The notes under the pieces: generated by a model
Told to the model about the DNA's origin: nothing
Databases searched by the model: none
Seen by the model: the letters and a program-made list of their open reading frames with translations, nothing else
Program-made: the position numbers and the translations under genes
In this document: positions 8,435-17,335 of the stretch, one piece after another
Layout of the letters: each line of letters starts with the position of its first letter
Position numbering within the stretch: position 1 is the first letter of the stretch
Source of the DNA: an uncultured Alphaproteobacteria bacterium
Lineage (GTDB): Bacteria > Pseudomonadota > Alphaproteobacteria > HIMB59 > GCA-002718135
Direction: 5' to 3'
NCBI GenBank assembly: GCA_902517315.1
Contig: CABYBP010000016.1
Location: 1-24,623, forward strand
DNA: 24,623 nucleotides

Positions 8435-9542
8435 ATAAGTCTACATAACTTTGTACCATTTGGTATTTTGAAAATTCTTTTGATATGTAATATTTACTAT
8501 TTAAAGAAATATTAGAAAATTTTTCTTTATCTATTTTTATAATATTTTGGAGTTTTATATTTATTTCATTATATTTATGAGGATTTACTTTATAGATATC
8601 ATCTAATTTATCGAGCTGATCTTTAACCCCACCATAGTTAAAAGCGAGTATCTTTTTTTTCATTATTAGTGCTTCACTTATAGTTCTTCCAAAACCTTCA
8701 GCTTGTAAAGGAAAAGAGGTAATAATTGATGATAGATAATATAAAATTTTCAAGTCATCTCTAAGAAGATTTCCTATAATTTTACATTTATGACTGAGGT
8801 TAAAACTTTGAATCTTATTCTGTAATTTTTCTGTATAAGATTGATTTTTTGTATCACCTACAAAGTAAAGTAAAAAATTATCATTTTGAATCTTGTTAAA
8901 TATATCTAAAAACTCAATTTGTCCTTTCCAGTTTGTTAGCCTTGCCGGATATAGAATAATATTTTTAGAAGTATCAATTTGATATTTATTTATTATATTT
9001 TCTATTTGTGAATCTAAAATTGGTTTTTCAAAATATTTAACATCAACACCTCTATTGATTACTTTAATTTTATTTGAATCTAAATTATATTTTTTGCTAA
9101 TTTCATTTTTGACATAATTTGAAATTGCAACAATCTGATCAACTTTTGATAATTGCTTATTATAAATTTTTTTAAGAAAAGAATTACCACTATATACATT
9201 ATGAAATGTAGATATAAGTTTGAAGTTTCTATTTTTTATAAAACTTAAAATCCATGCTGGTGCTCTTGATCGTACATGAACAATATTAATATTTTGATTA
9301 ATAATTAATTTTTTTAATTGATTAGCAATTGATGGATAAATAAAAAAATTTTTTGAGTTGACTGGTAGTTGAAAATGATCAGTATAATTTTTATCAATTT
9401 CCTTAATTAAGTACCCACCATTAGAGATAATGTTATTTTTTAAATTTAATTCAGATAAATAATTTGCGACTTCAATAGTACCTCTTTCGACACCACCAGA
9501 ATCTAAAGAGGGAAGAATTTGAGCGACATTAAATGATGACAT
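8415..9542 (-). CDS. Glycosyltransferase family 4, group 1
   Basis: This GT-B-fold retaining glycosyltransferase of family GT4 acts in the cytosol or at the inner membrane face in glycan or LPS assembly. The N-terminal motif PSLDSGGVERG is the nucleotide-sugar/acceptor loop typical of the group. NIVHVRSRAPAW and NIILYPARLTNWKGQ mark the domain linker. EGFGRTISE gives the EX7E signature of the C-terminal donor domain. I chose the ATG at 9540-9542 (375 residues). A TTG at 9567-9569 would add nine residues but lies two bases from the divergent gene. The gene leads a two-gene unit, with a 20-nt overlap into the downstream GT9 gene. Sugar and acceptor are unknown. Confidence 0.9.
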   Translation of the reverse strand: MSSFNVAQILPSLDSGGVERGTIEVANYLSELNLKNNIISNGGYLIKEIDKNYTDHFQLPVNSKNFFIYPSIANQLKKLIINQNINIVHVRSRAPAWILSFIKNRNFKLISTFHNVYSGNSFLKKIYNKQLSKVDQIVAISNYVKNEISKKYNLDSNKIKVINRGVDVKYFEKPILDSQIENIINKYQIDTSKNIILYPARLTNWKGQIEFLDIFNKIQNDNFLLYFVGDTKNQSYTEKLQNKIQSFNLSHKCKIIGNLLRDDLKILYYLSSIITSFPLQAEGFGRTISEALIMKKKILAFNYGGVKDQLDKLDDIYKVNPHKYNEINIKLQNIIKIDKEKFSNISLNSKYYISKEFSKYQMVQSYVDLYEQQSI

Positions 9543-9571
9543 TTTATTAAAATATAAGTATTTTATCAAAG

Positions 9572-10303
9572 ATGCCTTACTTTATTAATAAGAAAAAAGA
9601 AAGAATTCGCTATAAATCTATAAGGGGTAAGGGGCCTGGTATCATCTTTATCCATGGCCTTAACTCAGATATGAGTGGTCAAAAGGCATTGTCTTTAGAA
9701 AAATTTGCTCAAAGAAAAAAATTACAGTTTATCCGTTTTGAATGCCGTGGTCATGGCAAATCCGATGGAAAATTTGAAGATTTTACAATTTCAGATTGGA
9801 AGGAAGACTTAATTGATATCATTGATTATATTGCCAAAGGGCCACAAATACTAGTTGGTAGTAGTATTGGTGGGTGGTTAATGTTTTTAGCTGCGAAAGT
9901 GAGGCCAAAAAAAATTGTGGGATTAGTAGGTCTAGCAGCAGCACCTGATTATATAGATGAGTTTTATAAAAAACTGCCTTTAAAGAAAAAACAAGAAATG
10001 AAGAAAAAGGGAATTATTAAATATTCCTCCTATGGCTTTAGTTATCTTATAAAAAAGAAATATATTGTTGACGGAAGAAAAAATAAAATTTTAAATAAAG
10101 AATTCAAGTGGAATAAACCTTTAATTTTAATACAAGGCCTAAAAGATAGTGTTGTCACTCCAGATGTTCCAGAAAAAATAGTAAAAAAAATTAAAGGAAA
10201 TCAAATACAAATTAAATTATTAAAAAATAGTGATCATCGATTATCCGATCCATTTGATTTAAAAATAATAAATGATTCTATTCAATCAATAATAAAAAAC
10301 TAA
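9572..10303 (+). CDS. Alpha/beta hydrolase, ABHD10-like serine esterase
   Basis: This 243-residue cytosolic-type alpha/beta hydrolase has no signal peptide. The oxyanion segment FIHGLNSDMSG lies at 27-36. The nucleophile elbow GPQILVGSSIGGWLM contains Ser98 (GSSIGG, 96-101). The acid is probably Asp192 (GLKDSVV) and the base His222 (NSDHRLSD), so the triad is complete. The elbow and the DHR motif closely resemble mitochondrial ABHD10, known as a depalmitoylating thioesterase and acyl-glucuronide esterase, so a thioester or ester substrate is plausible but unproven. The gene lies head-to-head with the GT4 gene with 29 bases between ATGs, and its stop overlaps the gltB stop (shared CTAA). No Shine-Dalgarno is visible. 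Confidence 0.88.
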   Translation: MPYFINKKKERIRYKSIRGKGPGIIFIHGLNSDMSGQKALSLEKFAQRKKLQFIRFECRGHGKSDGKFEDFTISDWKEDLIDIIDYIAKGPQILVGSSIGGWLMFLAAKVRPKKIVGLVGLAAAPDYIDEFYKKLPLKKKQEMKKKGIIKYSSYGFSYLIKKKYIVDGRKNKILNKEFKWNKPLILIQGLKDSVVTPDVPEKIVKKIKGNQIQIKLLKNSDHRLSDPFDLKIINDSIQSIIKN

Positions 10304-13300
10304 GCGGATTTTACTTCTTGAATTAATACAGGTTTATCAAATTTATTGATCATTTCTTTTGGTACAATCTGCCAGAAGAGTAATTTCTCATTTTCCCAAT
10401 TTAGGAGTAAATTTTTTGCATACATTGAATTTGTTTCCTTAGTATGTTCTTCAATTTTTTGATATAAAATTTTTTCCCAATAATTTGTCATTTGTTGTTG
10501 ATAGAAAATATCTTCAAGATTAATTCTAAGTGGTAGAGTTCCTTCTTTATCGTACACAAATGCCATGCCTCCTGTCATTCCTGCTCCAAAATTATTTCCT
10601 ACTTCGCCAAGAATAACTGCACTTCCTCCAGTCATATATTCACATCCATTATCACCACATCCTTCAATAACAGCGTGTGCGCCGGAGTTTCTAACAGCAA
10701 ATCTATCACCAGCAGTTCCAGCTGCGAAAAGTTTTCCTCGTGTTGCTCCATATAGGACGGTGTTACCAATGATAACATTTTTATTTGTTTTTAGTTGTGA
10801 AGATGAGTTTGGTTGAATAACAATTTTACCTCCTGACAATCCTTTTGCAACATAATCGTTAGCATCACCAAAAACTTTAAGAGAAGTTCCTTGCACACTC
10901 CATGCTCCAAAAGATTGCCCGGCAGAACCGTGAAAATTAACAGTAAAGAAGTCTTCTGGAAGAAAACTCATTCCTTTTGTAGTAGTAATTTCTGATGCAA
11001 GTCTTGTACCAATAGCTCTATCAGTATTTTTTATATTATAGTTTAGTTCAATTTTTTGATCTGTATCAAAGAAAGACTTAGCATCCTGTATGATTTTAAT
11101 ATCAAGACTATCGCTAACTTTATTAATTGTATTTTTCTTTATCTCAAATTCTCCAACTGATGAATCAATGGTTTGAATAATTGGATTTAAATCTAAATCA
11201 TCAAGATCAGAACTTCCTCTACTGACTTGATATAAAAGATCAGATCTTCCAACTACTTCATCGAGAGAAGAAAAGCCTAGTGATCCTAAAATTTCTCTTA
11301 CTTCATCAGCAATAAAACTAAAAAGATTAATTACTTTTTCTGGTGTTCCGGTAAATTTTTCTCTAAGTTTTTCATCTTGTGAACAAACACCAACTGGACA
11401 TGTATTAGAATGACATTGTCTCACCATAATACAACCCATAGCTACTAGACTTGCTGTCCCAATTCCATATTCTTCTGCCCCAAGCATAGCCGCTATAACA
11501 ATATCTTTTCCTGTTTTCAAACCTCCGTCAGTTCTAAGAACAACTTTATCCCTTAAGTTATTTAGAGATAGAACTTGGTGTACTTCACTTAATCCGAGTT
11601 CCCAGGGAAGTCCTGCATACTTAATACTTGTTTGTGGGCTTGCTCCAGTTCCACCATTGTGACCAGAAATGAGTATAGTATCAGCTTTTGCTTTTGCTAC
11701 ACCAGCTGCAACTGTCCCAATACCTGACTGAGCAACTAGTTTAACGCATACTTTAGCTTTTGGATTTATTTGTTTCAAATCGTAAATCAGCTGAGCTAAA
11801 TCTTCGATAGAATAGATATCATGATGAGGAGGGGGACTAATAAGCGTCACACCTTCAGTTGAATGTCTTAGTTTAGCAATTAATTCTGTAACTTTTCCTC
11901 CTGGTAATTGTCCACCCTCACCAGGTTTTGCACCTTGTGCAACTTTAATTTCAATTTCTTCACAATTATTTAAATACTCCGCAGTTACACCAAATCGTCC
12001 ACTTGCAATTTGTTTAATTTTTGATGATGCGTTGTCTCCATTTGGTTTAGGTTTAAATCTAATTGGATCTTCACCACCTTCACCAGAATCTGATTTAGCC
12101 CCTATCCTATTCATTGCTACAGAAAGAGTTTCGTGCGCTTCTGGGCTTAAAGCTCCCAGTGATATCCCAGGTGCAACAAGTCTTTTTCTAATTTCCTGAG
12201 AAGGTTCTACACTGTTAGAATTATTATTATTATTTTTTTTGAAGTCTAAAAGATCACGGATATTTATTGGATCCATTTCATTAATCATGGAAGAATATTT
12301 TTTAAATAAAGAATAATTATTTGAGGTAACTGCAGTTTGAAGCATGTGAATTGATCTTGCTTCAAAAGCATGTTTTTCACCACCAAATCTATAGCGATAG
12401 TTTCCTCCAATCGGCAGCGTAATAACACTTTCTTCATAAGCGTTATCATGAGCTAATCTTGATCTTCTTTCAATACCACTGATTCCAATACCAGATATTT
12501 TAGAGCTCATAGAGGGGAAATATTTACTCATTAAATTTCTACTAAGGCCAATCGCTTCAAAGTTACAACCACCTCGATATGAATTAATCACTGATATTCC
12601 CATCTTACTCATAGTCTTGAGCAAACCATTATTTATGGAATTAATGAATCTTTCAACACATTCTTCGTATGAGAGATCTTTAAATAATCCCTTTTTATGT
12701 CTTTCCGCTATCGCTTGTTGTGCCATATACGCATTCACACTTGTTGCCCCTACTCCAATAAGCACTGCAAAATATTGTACATCTAAACATTCTGCAGATT
12801 GAACATTTAAGGAAATAAAAGTTCGAAGATTTTGTTTAATTAAATGATGATGAACAGAACTTGTAACTAATATCATAGGAAGAGCTACTCTTGTATTAGA
12901 CATTTCTTTATCACTTAAAATTATATGTACATACCCTTCTCTAACTGCATGTTCTGCTTCTTGATTAATTCTTGAAATTTCTGTCTCAAAATTATTTTCA
13001 GGATTCTTTTTATCCATTGTAGTGTCAATGATCTTCACAGTATCTTTCATATATCTACGCATAGATTTGAATTGCTCTATTGAAAGAACAGGGGAATTCA
13101 ATTGTAGGTGATCACACTGATCTTCATCTTCATCAAGAATATTACTTAAGTTTCCTATTCTAGTTCGAAGACTCATAACAACTCTTTCTCTTAATGAATC
13201 AATTGGTGGGTTTGTAACTTGACTAAAATTTTGTCTAAAAAAGTGATGTAGTCCTCTATATTTATTTGAAAGTACAGCTAAAGGAGTATCGTCTCCCATT

Positions 13301-14814
13301 GATCCTGTTGCTTCTTTTTTTTCAGCAATCATAGGATGAAGTATTAATTCGATGTCTTCTACCGACCAAGCAAAGCATGCCATTCTTTTTCGTAAATCAC
13401 CAGAATCTAAATCTCTAAATTCCTCATCTACAGATTGCACAAGTTTATCAATATATGTTATTTTTTTAGCCCAGTCGCCAAATGGCTTTGTATCAGCTAA
13501 GTATTTTTTTATCTCATGATCTTTAAAGAATTTTTTTTCTTTAAAGTTAACTGCTATTAATTGACCTGGTCCTACCCTACCCCTTTCTACTATTTCATTT
13601 TCTCTAATATCAACCATTCCAGTTTCAGAACCAGCAATAAGAAGATTTTTTGTTAGTGTATATCTAATAGGTCTAAGGCCGTTTCTATCCATTCCAGCAA
13701 TTGCCCAATCACCGTATGCACCACATATTGCTGCTGGACCATCCCATGGCTCCATAACTGCTCCACCATAAGCGTATAAATCTTTTATTTTTTTTGGAAA
13801 ATCTCTTCTATGGGACCAAGCTTCTGGAATTGTTATTATTTTAGCCATAGGTAAAGAGCGATTAGCTTTAACTAATAACTCTATAGTTGAATCCAATGCA
13901 GCAGAGTCAGACGCTTTAGCATCAATTATGGGTTTTAAATCATCAACATTATAGCCAAAATTTTTATGTTCCATTCTTGGCTCATGTGCAGCCATCCAAT
14001 TTTTATTTCCTTTTAGAGTATTTATTTCTCCATTGTGAGCAATTACTCTGAATGGTTGTGCTAAAGACCATGTCGGGAATGTATTGGTGGAATACCTTTG
14101 ATGATAAACTGCATATCTGGAAACAAAATTTTCATTTTGTATATCTGGATAAAAATTAGAAAGTTGTTCTGCCAGAAACATACCCTTGTAAACAATAGAC
14201 TGACAAGAGAGTGAGCAAATATAAAAGTCAGATATATTTTGTTTTCTAATCTCTTTTTCTATTCTTTTTCTAATTATATAAAGTGTATTATCAAATTGCT
14301 TTTCATCTTCTAGTTCTTCATTACAAATAAGTATTTGTTCTATTTCAGGTCTTGTTGCTTTTGCCTTATCACCTATTATGGATGAATTAATTGGAACATG
14401 TCTCCAACCATATATTTTTAAACCTTCTTTAATTATTTCAGATTCAACTATTGTACGTGCATTTTCTTGAGCAGCAAAATCTGTACGTGGTAAAAAAATC
14501 ATTCCAACCCCAAAAGGGAAATCATTAGGAGCATGGCCAGTTCTTTCTATTTGTTGAGTAAAGAATTTCTTTGGTATTGATAGCTGTATTCCTGCACCAT
14601 CACCTGTCTTGCCATCTGCATCAACTGCACCGCGGTGATATAAAACTCTTAAAGCTTGAACTCCTAACTCTACTATTTCTCTTGTCTCAGAGCCATCTAA
14701 AGACGCAATTAATCCAACACCACATGATGAGTGTTCATCTTGTTCATTATAAATGTGATTTTCTTCAAGGAATTTTTTATCCTTTTTATACTTTTCAATA
14801 AAGTGACTACGCAT
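10300..14814 (-). CDS. gltB: Glutamate synthase (NADPH), large (alpha) subunit
   Basis: The large GOGAT subunit hydrolyses glutamine and reductively aminates 2-oxoglutarate, giving two glutamates (GS-GOGAT ammonia assimilation). It has 1504 residues, full family size. Cys31 (SSCGVGL) becomes the N-terminal nucleophile of the class II amidotransferase after removal of a 30-residue propeptide. A central domain follows. The FMN synthase domain contains SPEAHETL, SGEGGEDP and SGHNGGTGASP. The [3Fe-4S] cysteines are C1128, C1134 and C1139, with the same spacing as in Azospirillum GltB. The glycine-rich beta-helix ends the protein. The ATG overlaps gltD by 8 nt. An Asn tract near residue 860 is unusual. 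The gene is convergent with the hydrolase, overlapping it by 4 nt. Confidence 0.98.
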   Translation of the reverse strand: MRSHFIEKYKKDKKFLEENHIYNEQDEHSSCGVGLIASLDGSETREIVELGVQALRVLYHRGAVDADGKTGDGAGIQLSIPKKFFTQQIERTGHAPNDFPFGVGMIFLPRTDFAAQENARTIVESEIIKEGLKIYGWRHVPINSSIIGDKAKATRPEIEQILICNEELEDEKQFDNTLYIIRKRIEKEIRKQNISDFYICSLSCQSIVYKGMFLAEQLSNFYPDIQNENFVSRYAVYHQRYSTNTFPTWSLAQPFRVIAHNGEINTLKGNKNWMAAHEPRMEHKNFGYNVDDLKPIIDAKASDSAALDSTIELLVKANRSLPMAKIITIPEAWSHRRDFPKKIKDLYAYGGAVMEPWDGPAAICGAYGDWAIAGMDRNGLRPIRYTLTKNLLIAGSETGMVDIRENEIVERGRVGPGQLIAVNFKEKKFFKDHEIKKYLADTKPFGDWAKKITYIDKLVQSVDEEFRDLDSGDLRKRMACFAWSVEDIELILHPMIAEKKEATGSMGDDTPLAVLSNKYRGLHHFFRQNFSQVTNPPIDSLRERVVMSLRTRIGNLSNILDEDEDQCDHLQLNSPVLSIEQFKSMRRYMKDTVKIIDTTMDKKNPENNFETEISRINQEAEHAVREGYVHIILSDKEMSNTRVALPMILVTSSVHHHLIKQNLRTFISLNVQSAECLDVQYFAVLIGVGATSVNAYMAQQAIAERHKKGLFKDLSYEECVERFINSINNGLLKTMSKMGISVINSYRGGCNFEAIGLSRNLMSKYFPSMSSKISGIGISGIERRSRLAHDNAYEESVITLPIGGNYRYRFGGEKHAFEARSIHMLQTAVTSNNYSLFKKYSSMINEMDPINIRDLLDFKKNNNNNSNSVEPSQEIRKRLVAPGISLGALSPEAHETLSVAMNRIGAKSDSGEGGEDPIRFKPKPNGDNASSKIKQIASGRFGVTAEYLNNCEEIEIKVAQGAKPGEGGQLPGGKVTELIAKLRHSTEGVTLISPPPHHDIYSIEDLAQLIYDLKQINPKAKVCVKLVAQSGIGTVAAGVAKAKADTILISGHNGGTGASPQTSIKYAGLPWELGLSEVHQVLSLNNLRDKVVLRTDGGLKTGKDIVIAAMLGAEEYGIGTASLVAMGCIMVRQCHSNTCPVGVCSQDEKLREKFTGTPEKVINLFSFIADEVREILGSLGFSSLDEVVGRSDLLYQVSRGSSDLDDLDLNPIIQTIDSSVGEFEIKKNTINKVSDSLDIKIIQDAKSFFDTDQKIELNYNIKNTDRAIGTRLASEITTTKGMSFLPEDFFTVNFHGSAGQSFGAWSVQGTSLKVFGDANDYVAKGLSGGKIVIQPNSSSQLKTNKNVIIGNTVLYGATRGKLFAAGTAGDRFAVRNSGAHAVIEGCGDNGCEYMTGGSAVILGEVGNNFGAGMTGGMAFVYDKEGTLPLRINLEDIFYQQQMTNYWEKILYQKIEEHTKETNSMYAKNLLLNWENEKLLFWQIVPKEMINKFDKPVLIQEVKSA

Positions 14815-16252
14815 TTACTACTTTCTTATTAATATTATTTTGATCGGCAAAATTATTTTCTAAATATTCATTAATATTTTTTGCTGCATCACGACCATCT
14901 TTGATTCCCCAAACAACTAGACTTGCACCACGAACAATGTCTCCAGCAGCAAATACTCCATCAACTGATGTCATCATATTTTTATAATTAATTTTTAGTG
15001 TACCCCATCTAGTAACTTTCAGGTCACTATTATCAAAAAGCTTAGGTAAATTTTCAGGTTCAAAACCTAGAGCTTCTATAGCTAAATCAACGTCAAGATC
15101 TTTTTCTGTACCTTCTTTTGGCTCTGGCTTCCTTCTACCTGACTCATCTGGCTCTCCAAGTTGCATTAAAACCGTTCTGACATTTTTTAATGACTCGTTT
15201 CCGGAATATTCAGTTGGTAAGGTTAACCATTGAAAATCAACACCCTCTTCTATTGCATTTTGGACTTCTCTTTGTGAGCCAGGCATATTTGTTTTATCAC
15301 GTCTGTAAAGACACTTAACAGATTTAGCTCCTTGTCTTACGGCTGTTCTAACACAATCCATAGCGGTATCACCACCGCCAATGACAACTACATTTTTCCC
15401 ATTTGCGTTTAATCTACCGTTTGTGAAATCTTCAACCTTATCTTTTAAACCAGTCTTGTTACTTGCTATTAGAAAATCTAAAGCTGGCACAACGTTATTA
15501 AAATTAGAATTATTAAGATTTATTTCTCTAAATTTGTAAACCCCAGTCGCTATAAGAACTGCATCATGCTTATTTTTAATATCGTCAAAAGTAATATCTT
15601 TCCCAATATCGCAGTTTAATTTAAATTTAATTCCACTTTCTTTAAGTCGATTTGTTCTTCTTATAACAATATCTTTTTCTAATTTAAAATTTGGAATACC
15701 ATAAATTAAAAGACCACCTGGTCTGTCGTAACGATCATATATTGTAACTTGAAACCCTTTTTTACGAATTTCTTCTGCTGCTGCTAGACCAGCTGGACCA
15801 GAACCAATAATTCCTACACTCTGATTTCTTTCTTCAAGTGGTTCTATATTTTTAACCCAACCCTCCTCCCAGGCTTTATCAGTAATATATTTTTCTATCG
15901 ATCCTATAGTAACAGTACCGTGGCCAGATTGTTCAATTACACAGTTGCCCTCACACAAACGATCTTGTGGACATATACGACCACAAATTTCAGGCATGTT
16001 ATTTGTAGAATTAGAGATTTCAAATGCTTCTTGCATTCTATCTTCAGCTGTAAGTTTTAACCAGTCGGGAATATTATTGTGAAGTGGGCAATGAACTTGG
16101 CAGAAAGGTACTCCACATTGAGAACATCTTGAAGCTTGTTCTTCAGCTTTTTGAGAAGCATATTTAGAGTAGATTTCATCAAACGACTTTACTCTTTCTT
16201 TTGCGGAAATTTTACTTGGATTTTCCTTGTCTATTTTTGTAAATTTTAACAT
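14807..16252 (-). CDS. gltD: Glutamate synthase (NADPH), small (beta) subunit
   Basis: GltD takes electrons from NADPH through FAD and [4Fe-4S] clusters to GltB. It has 481 residues, the usual size. Two N-terminal cysteine sets are complete: C43, C46, C51, C55 and C90, C94, C100, C104. They are followed by the FAD dinucleotide fold GSGPAG (150-155) with PGGLLIYGIP, and the NADPH fold GGGDTA (292-297). VFAAGDIVRGASLVVW near the C-terminus closes the FAD site. The gene is upstream of gltB and overlaps it by 8 nt, so expression is probably coupled. This gltD-gltB order is the reverse of E. coli gltBD. Start is ATG (16250-16252) with no clear ribosome-binding site. Confidence 0.98.
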   Translation of the reverse strand: MLKFTKIDKENPSKISAKERVKSFDEIYSKYASQKAEEQASRCSQCGVPFCQVHCPLHNNIPDWLKLTAEDRMQEAFEISNSTNNMPEICGRICPQDRLCEGNCVIEQSGHGTVTIGSIEKYITDKAWEEGWVKNIEPLEERNQSVGIIGSGPAGLAAAEEIRKKGFQVTIYDRYDRPGGLLIYGIPNFKLEKDIVIRRTNRLKESGIKFKLNCDIGKDITFDDIKNKHDAVLIATGVYKFREINLNNSNFNNVVPALDFLIASNKTGLKDKVEDFTNGRLNANGKNVVVIGGGDTAMDCVRTAVRQGAKSVKCLYRRDKTNMPGSQREVQNAIEEGVDFQWLTLPTEYSGNESLKNVRTVLMQLGEPDESGRRKPEPKEGTEKDLDVDLAIEALGFEPENLPKLFDNSDLKVTRWGTLKINYKNMMTSVDGVFAAGDIVRGASLVVWGIKDGRDAAKNINEYLENNFADQNNINKKVVNA

Positions 16253-16276
16253 TTAGTCACTATTTGTTTACTATTT

Positions 16277-16305
16277 AATCTAGGTTGAAGCAAATACACA
16301 TTCAA
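16277..16305 (-). promoter_or_regulatory. Candidate promoter of gltDB
   Basis: On the minus strand, TTGAAT (16300-16305) and TAGATT (16277-16282) are separated by 17 nt, each matching the sigma-70 consensus at four of six positions. They lie in the 118-nt gap upstream of gltD and would give a leader of about 20 nt. This is consensus matching only. Confidence 0.3.
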
Positions 16306-16336
16306 GATTAAAAAAGAAACAAAAATTTTGCAAAAG

Positions 16337-16355
16337 TAGTACCGTTTATGTACTA
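16337..16355 (-). terminator. Weak hairpin after the NDUFA9-like gene, possible terminator
   Basis: TAGTAC and GTACTA form a perfect 6-bp stem around a 7-base loop, 15 nt past the stop of the upstream minus-strand gene. In that direction it is followed by a T-rich but interrupted stretch (CTTTTGCAAAATTTTTG). The stem is short and half A-T, so termination would be weak. Confidence 0.35.
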
Positions 16356-16370
16356 AAAGTAAAAATATCC

Positions 16371-17276
16371 CTAATTTACAACAATTTTCTTAAGTACTTG
16401 TAATGTGTCCTGTGGACTAATATCAAGATTTTCTAACGATTTATCTACATTTACAGCAAGATTATCTTTTTCAAATAACATTAATTGTTCTGATGTAAGT
16501 GGTGAAATTGGAGTTTTTTCTGCAATATTTATCATAGGTTTCATTACTCCCATAGGCACTGGAACCAAAACTCTAGTTTTATTTAAAAAATTGGAAATAT
16601 GATTGAAGAATTCTTTATAAGAATAAATTCTAGGACCAGCTAACTCATAAATATTCTTTCCTGTAATACTAGTATTAATTATTTGATTAATAGCTAGAGA
16701 TACATCATCAATGAATACTGGTTGGAATTTTGTTGAACCATCTCCAAAAAGTGGGACAAAAAATGAAGTTTTAAATATTGGCAAAAGTCTTTTCATGAAA
16801 ATATCACCACCACCTATAATAACTCCAGGCCTAATAATAATTACATTATCTAGTTGTTTGAATGCTTCTTTTTCAGATTTATGCACTGCGGTGCTTCTTG
16901 TCGAATTTTTATCAACATCTACACCAAGACCAGAAAAAAGAATGAATTGTTTTAATTCCTTACTAGATTTTAAAAATCTAATAAGTTTCTGATTAAACTT
17001 ATATATTGTATTGTTAAAATCACCGTTCTTTTGATCGTATGTAGTTTTCAAATTAATGCATACTTGGGTATTATTTAAAACAGATTTAAGCCTGTTGTCT
17101 TCTAATGAAGAATAACGAAATGGAATTACCTGTCCTGTTACACCTAAAAGTCGAATTTTAGCTTCTTGTACAGATCTCTGATATGGAACAATGATTTTAT
17201 GGCCATTTTTAGTAAGACGTCTTATTAAATGTTTACCTACAAAACCTGCACCTCCAAAAATTACTATTGATTTCAT
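16371..17276 (-). CDS. NDUFA9-like atypical SDR, NAD(P)-binding protein
   Basis: This 301-residue extended/atypical short-chain dehydrogenase is of the complex I NDUFA9 type common in Alphaproteobacteria. The N-terminal dinucleotide fold is GGAGFVG (8-14). Other family features are FSGLGVD, the segment IIRPGVIIGGGDIF, GDGSTKFQPVFIDDV and YELAGP. The SDR catalytic Tyr-x3-Lys is not apparent: aligned on K133 or K136, the Tyr position is Thr129 or His132. This fits a cofactor-binding structural role more than catalysis. NDUFA9 proteins bind NADPH and support respiratory complex I in mitochondria; the bacterial role is less certain. The ATG has a short AAAGG just upstream. The gene is divergent from rnd across 59 bases and lies 118 nt upstream of gltD. 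Confidence 0.85.
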   Translation of the reverse strand: MKSIVIFGGAGFVGKHLIRRLTKNGHKIIVPYQRSVQEAKIRLLGVTGQVIPFRYSSLEDNRLKSVLNNTQVCINLKTTYDQKNGDFNNTIYKFNQKLIRFLKSSKELKQFILFSGLGVDVDKNSTRSTAVHKSEKEAFKQLDNVIIIRPGVIIGGGDIFMKRLLPIFKTSFFVPLFGDGSTKFQPVFIDDVSLAINQIINTSITGKNIYELAGPRIYSYKEFFNHISNFLNKTRVLVPVPMGVMKPMINIAEKTPISPLTSEQLMLFEKDNLAVNVDKSLENLDISPQDTLQVLKKIVVN

Positions 17277-17306
17277 GACCTTTAATTAAATAAGTGATAT
17301 AAATAA

Positions 17307-17334
17307 AATATAAATCATATAGGCAATAAATCAA
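17307..17334 (-). promoter_or_regulatory. Candidate promoter of the NDUFA9-like gene
   Basis: On the minus strand, TTGATT (17329-17334, four of six) is followed after 16 nt by TATATT (17307-17312, five of six). The same 59-bp divergent region must also hold the start signals of the rnd operon. TATAAA hexamers on the plus strand occur at 17298-17303 and 17309-17314 without a clear -35. Confidence 0.35.
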
Positions 17335-17335
17335 A

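Noticed and set aside
8415..9569. TTG start at 9567-9569 for the GT4 gene
   Set aside because: It adds nine unconserved residues and leaves two bases to the divergent ATG. The ATG at 9540-9542 precedes the conserved N-terminus.
10565..10816. Plus-strand open frames inside gltB (also 12617-12802 and 14571-14801)
   Set aside because: They are antisense to a complete, well-conserved gltB and show no family motif or ribosome-binding site.
12233..12240. Possible frameshift at the T8 run in gltB
   Set aside because: The reading frame continues through with conserved GltB sequence on both sides, so the gene is intact.
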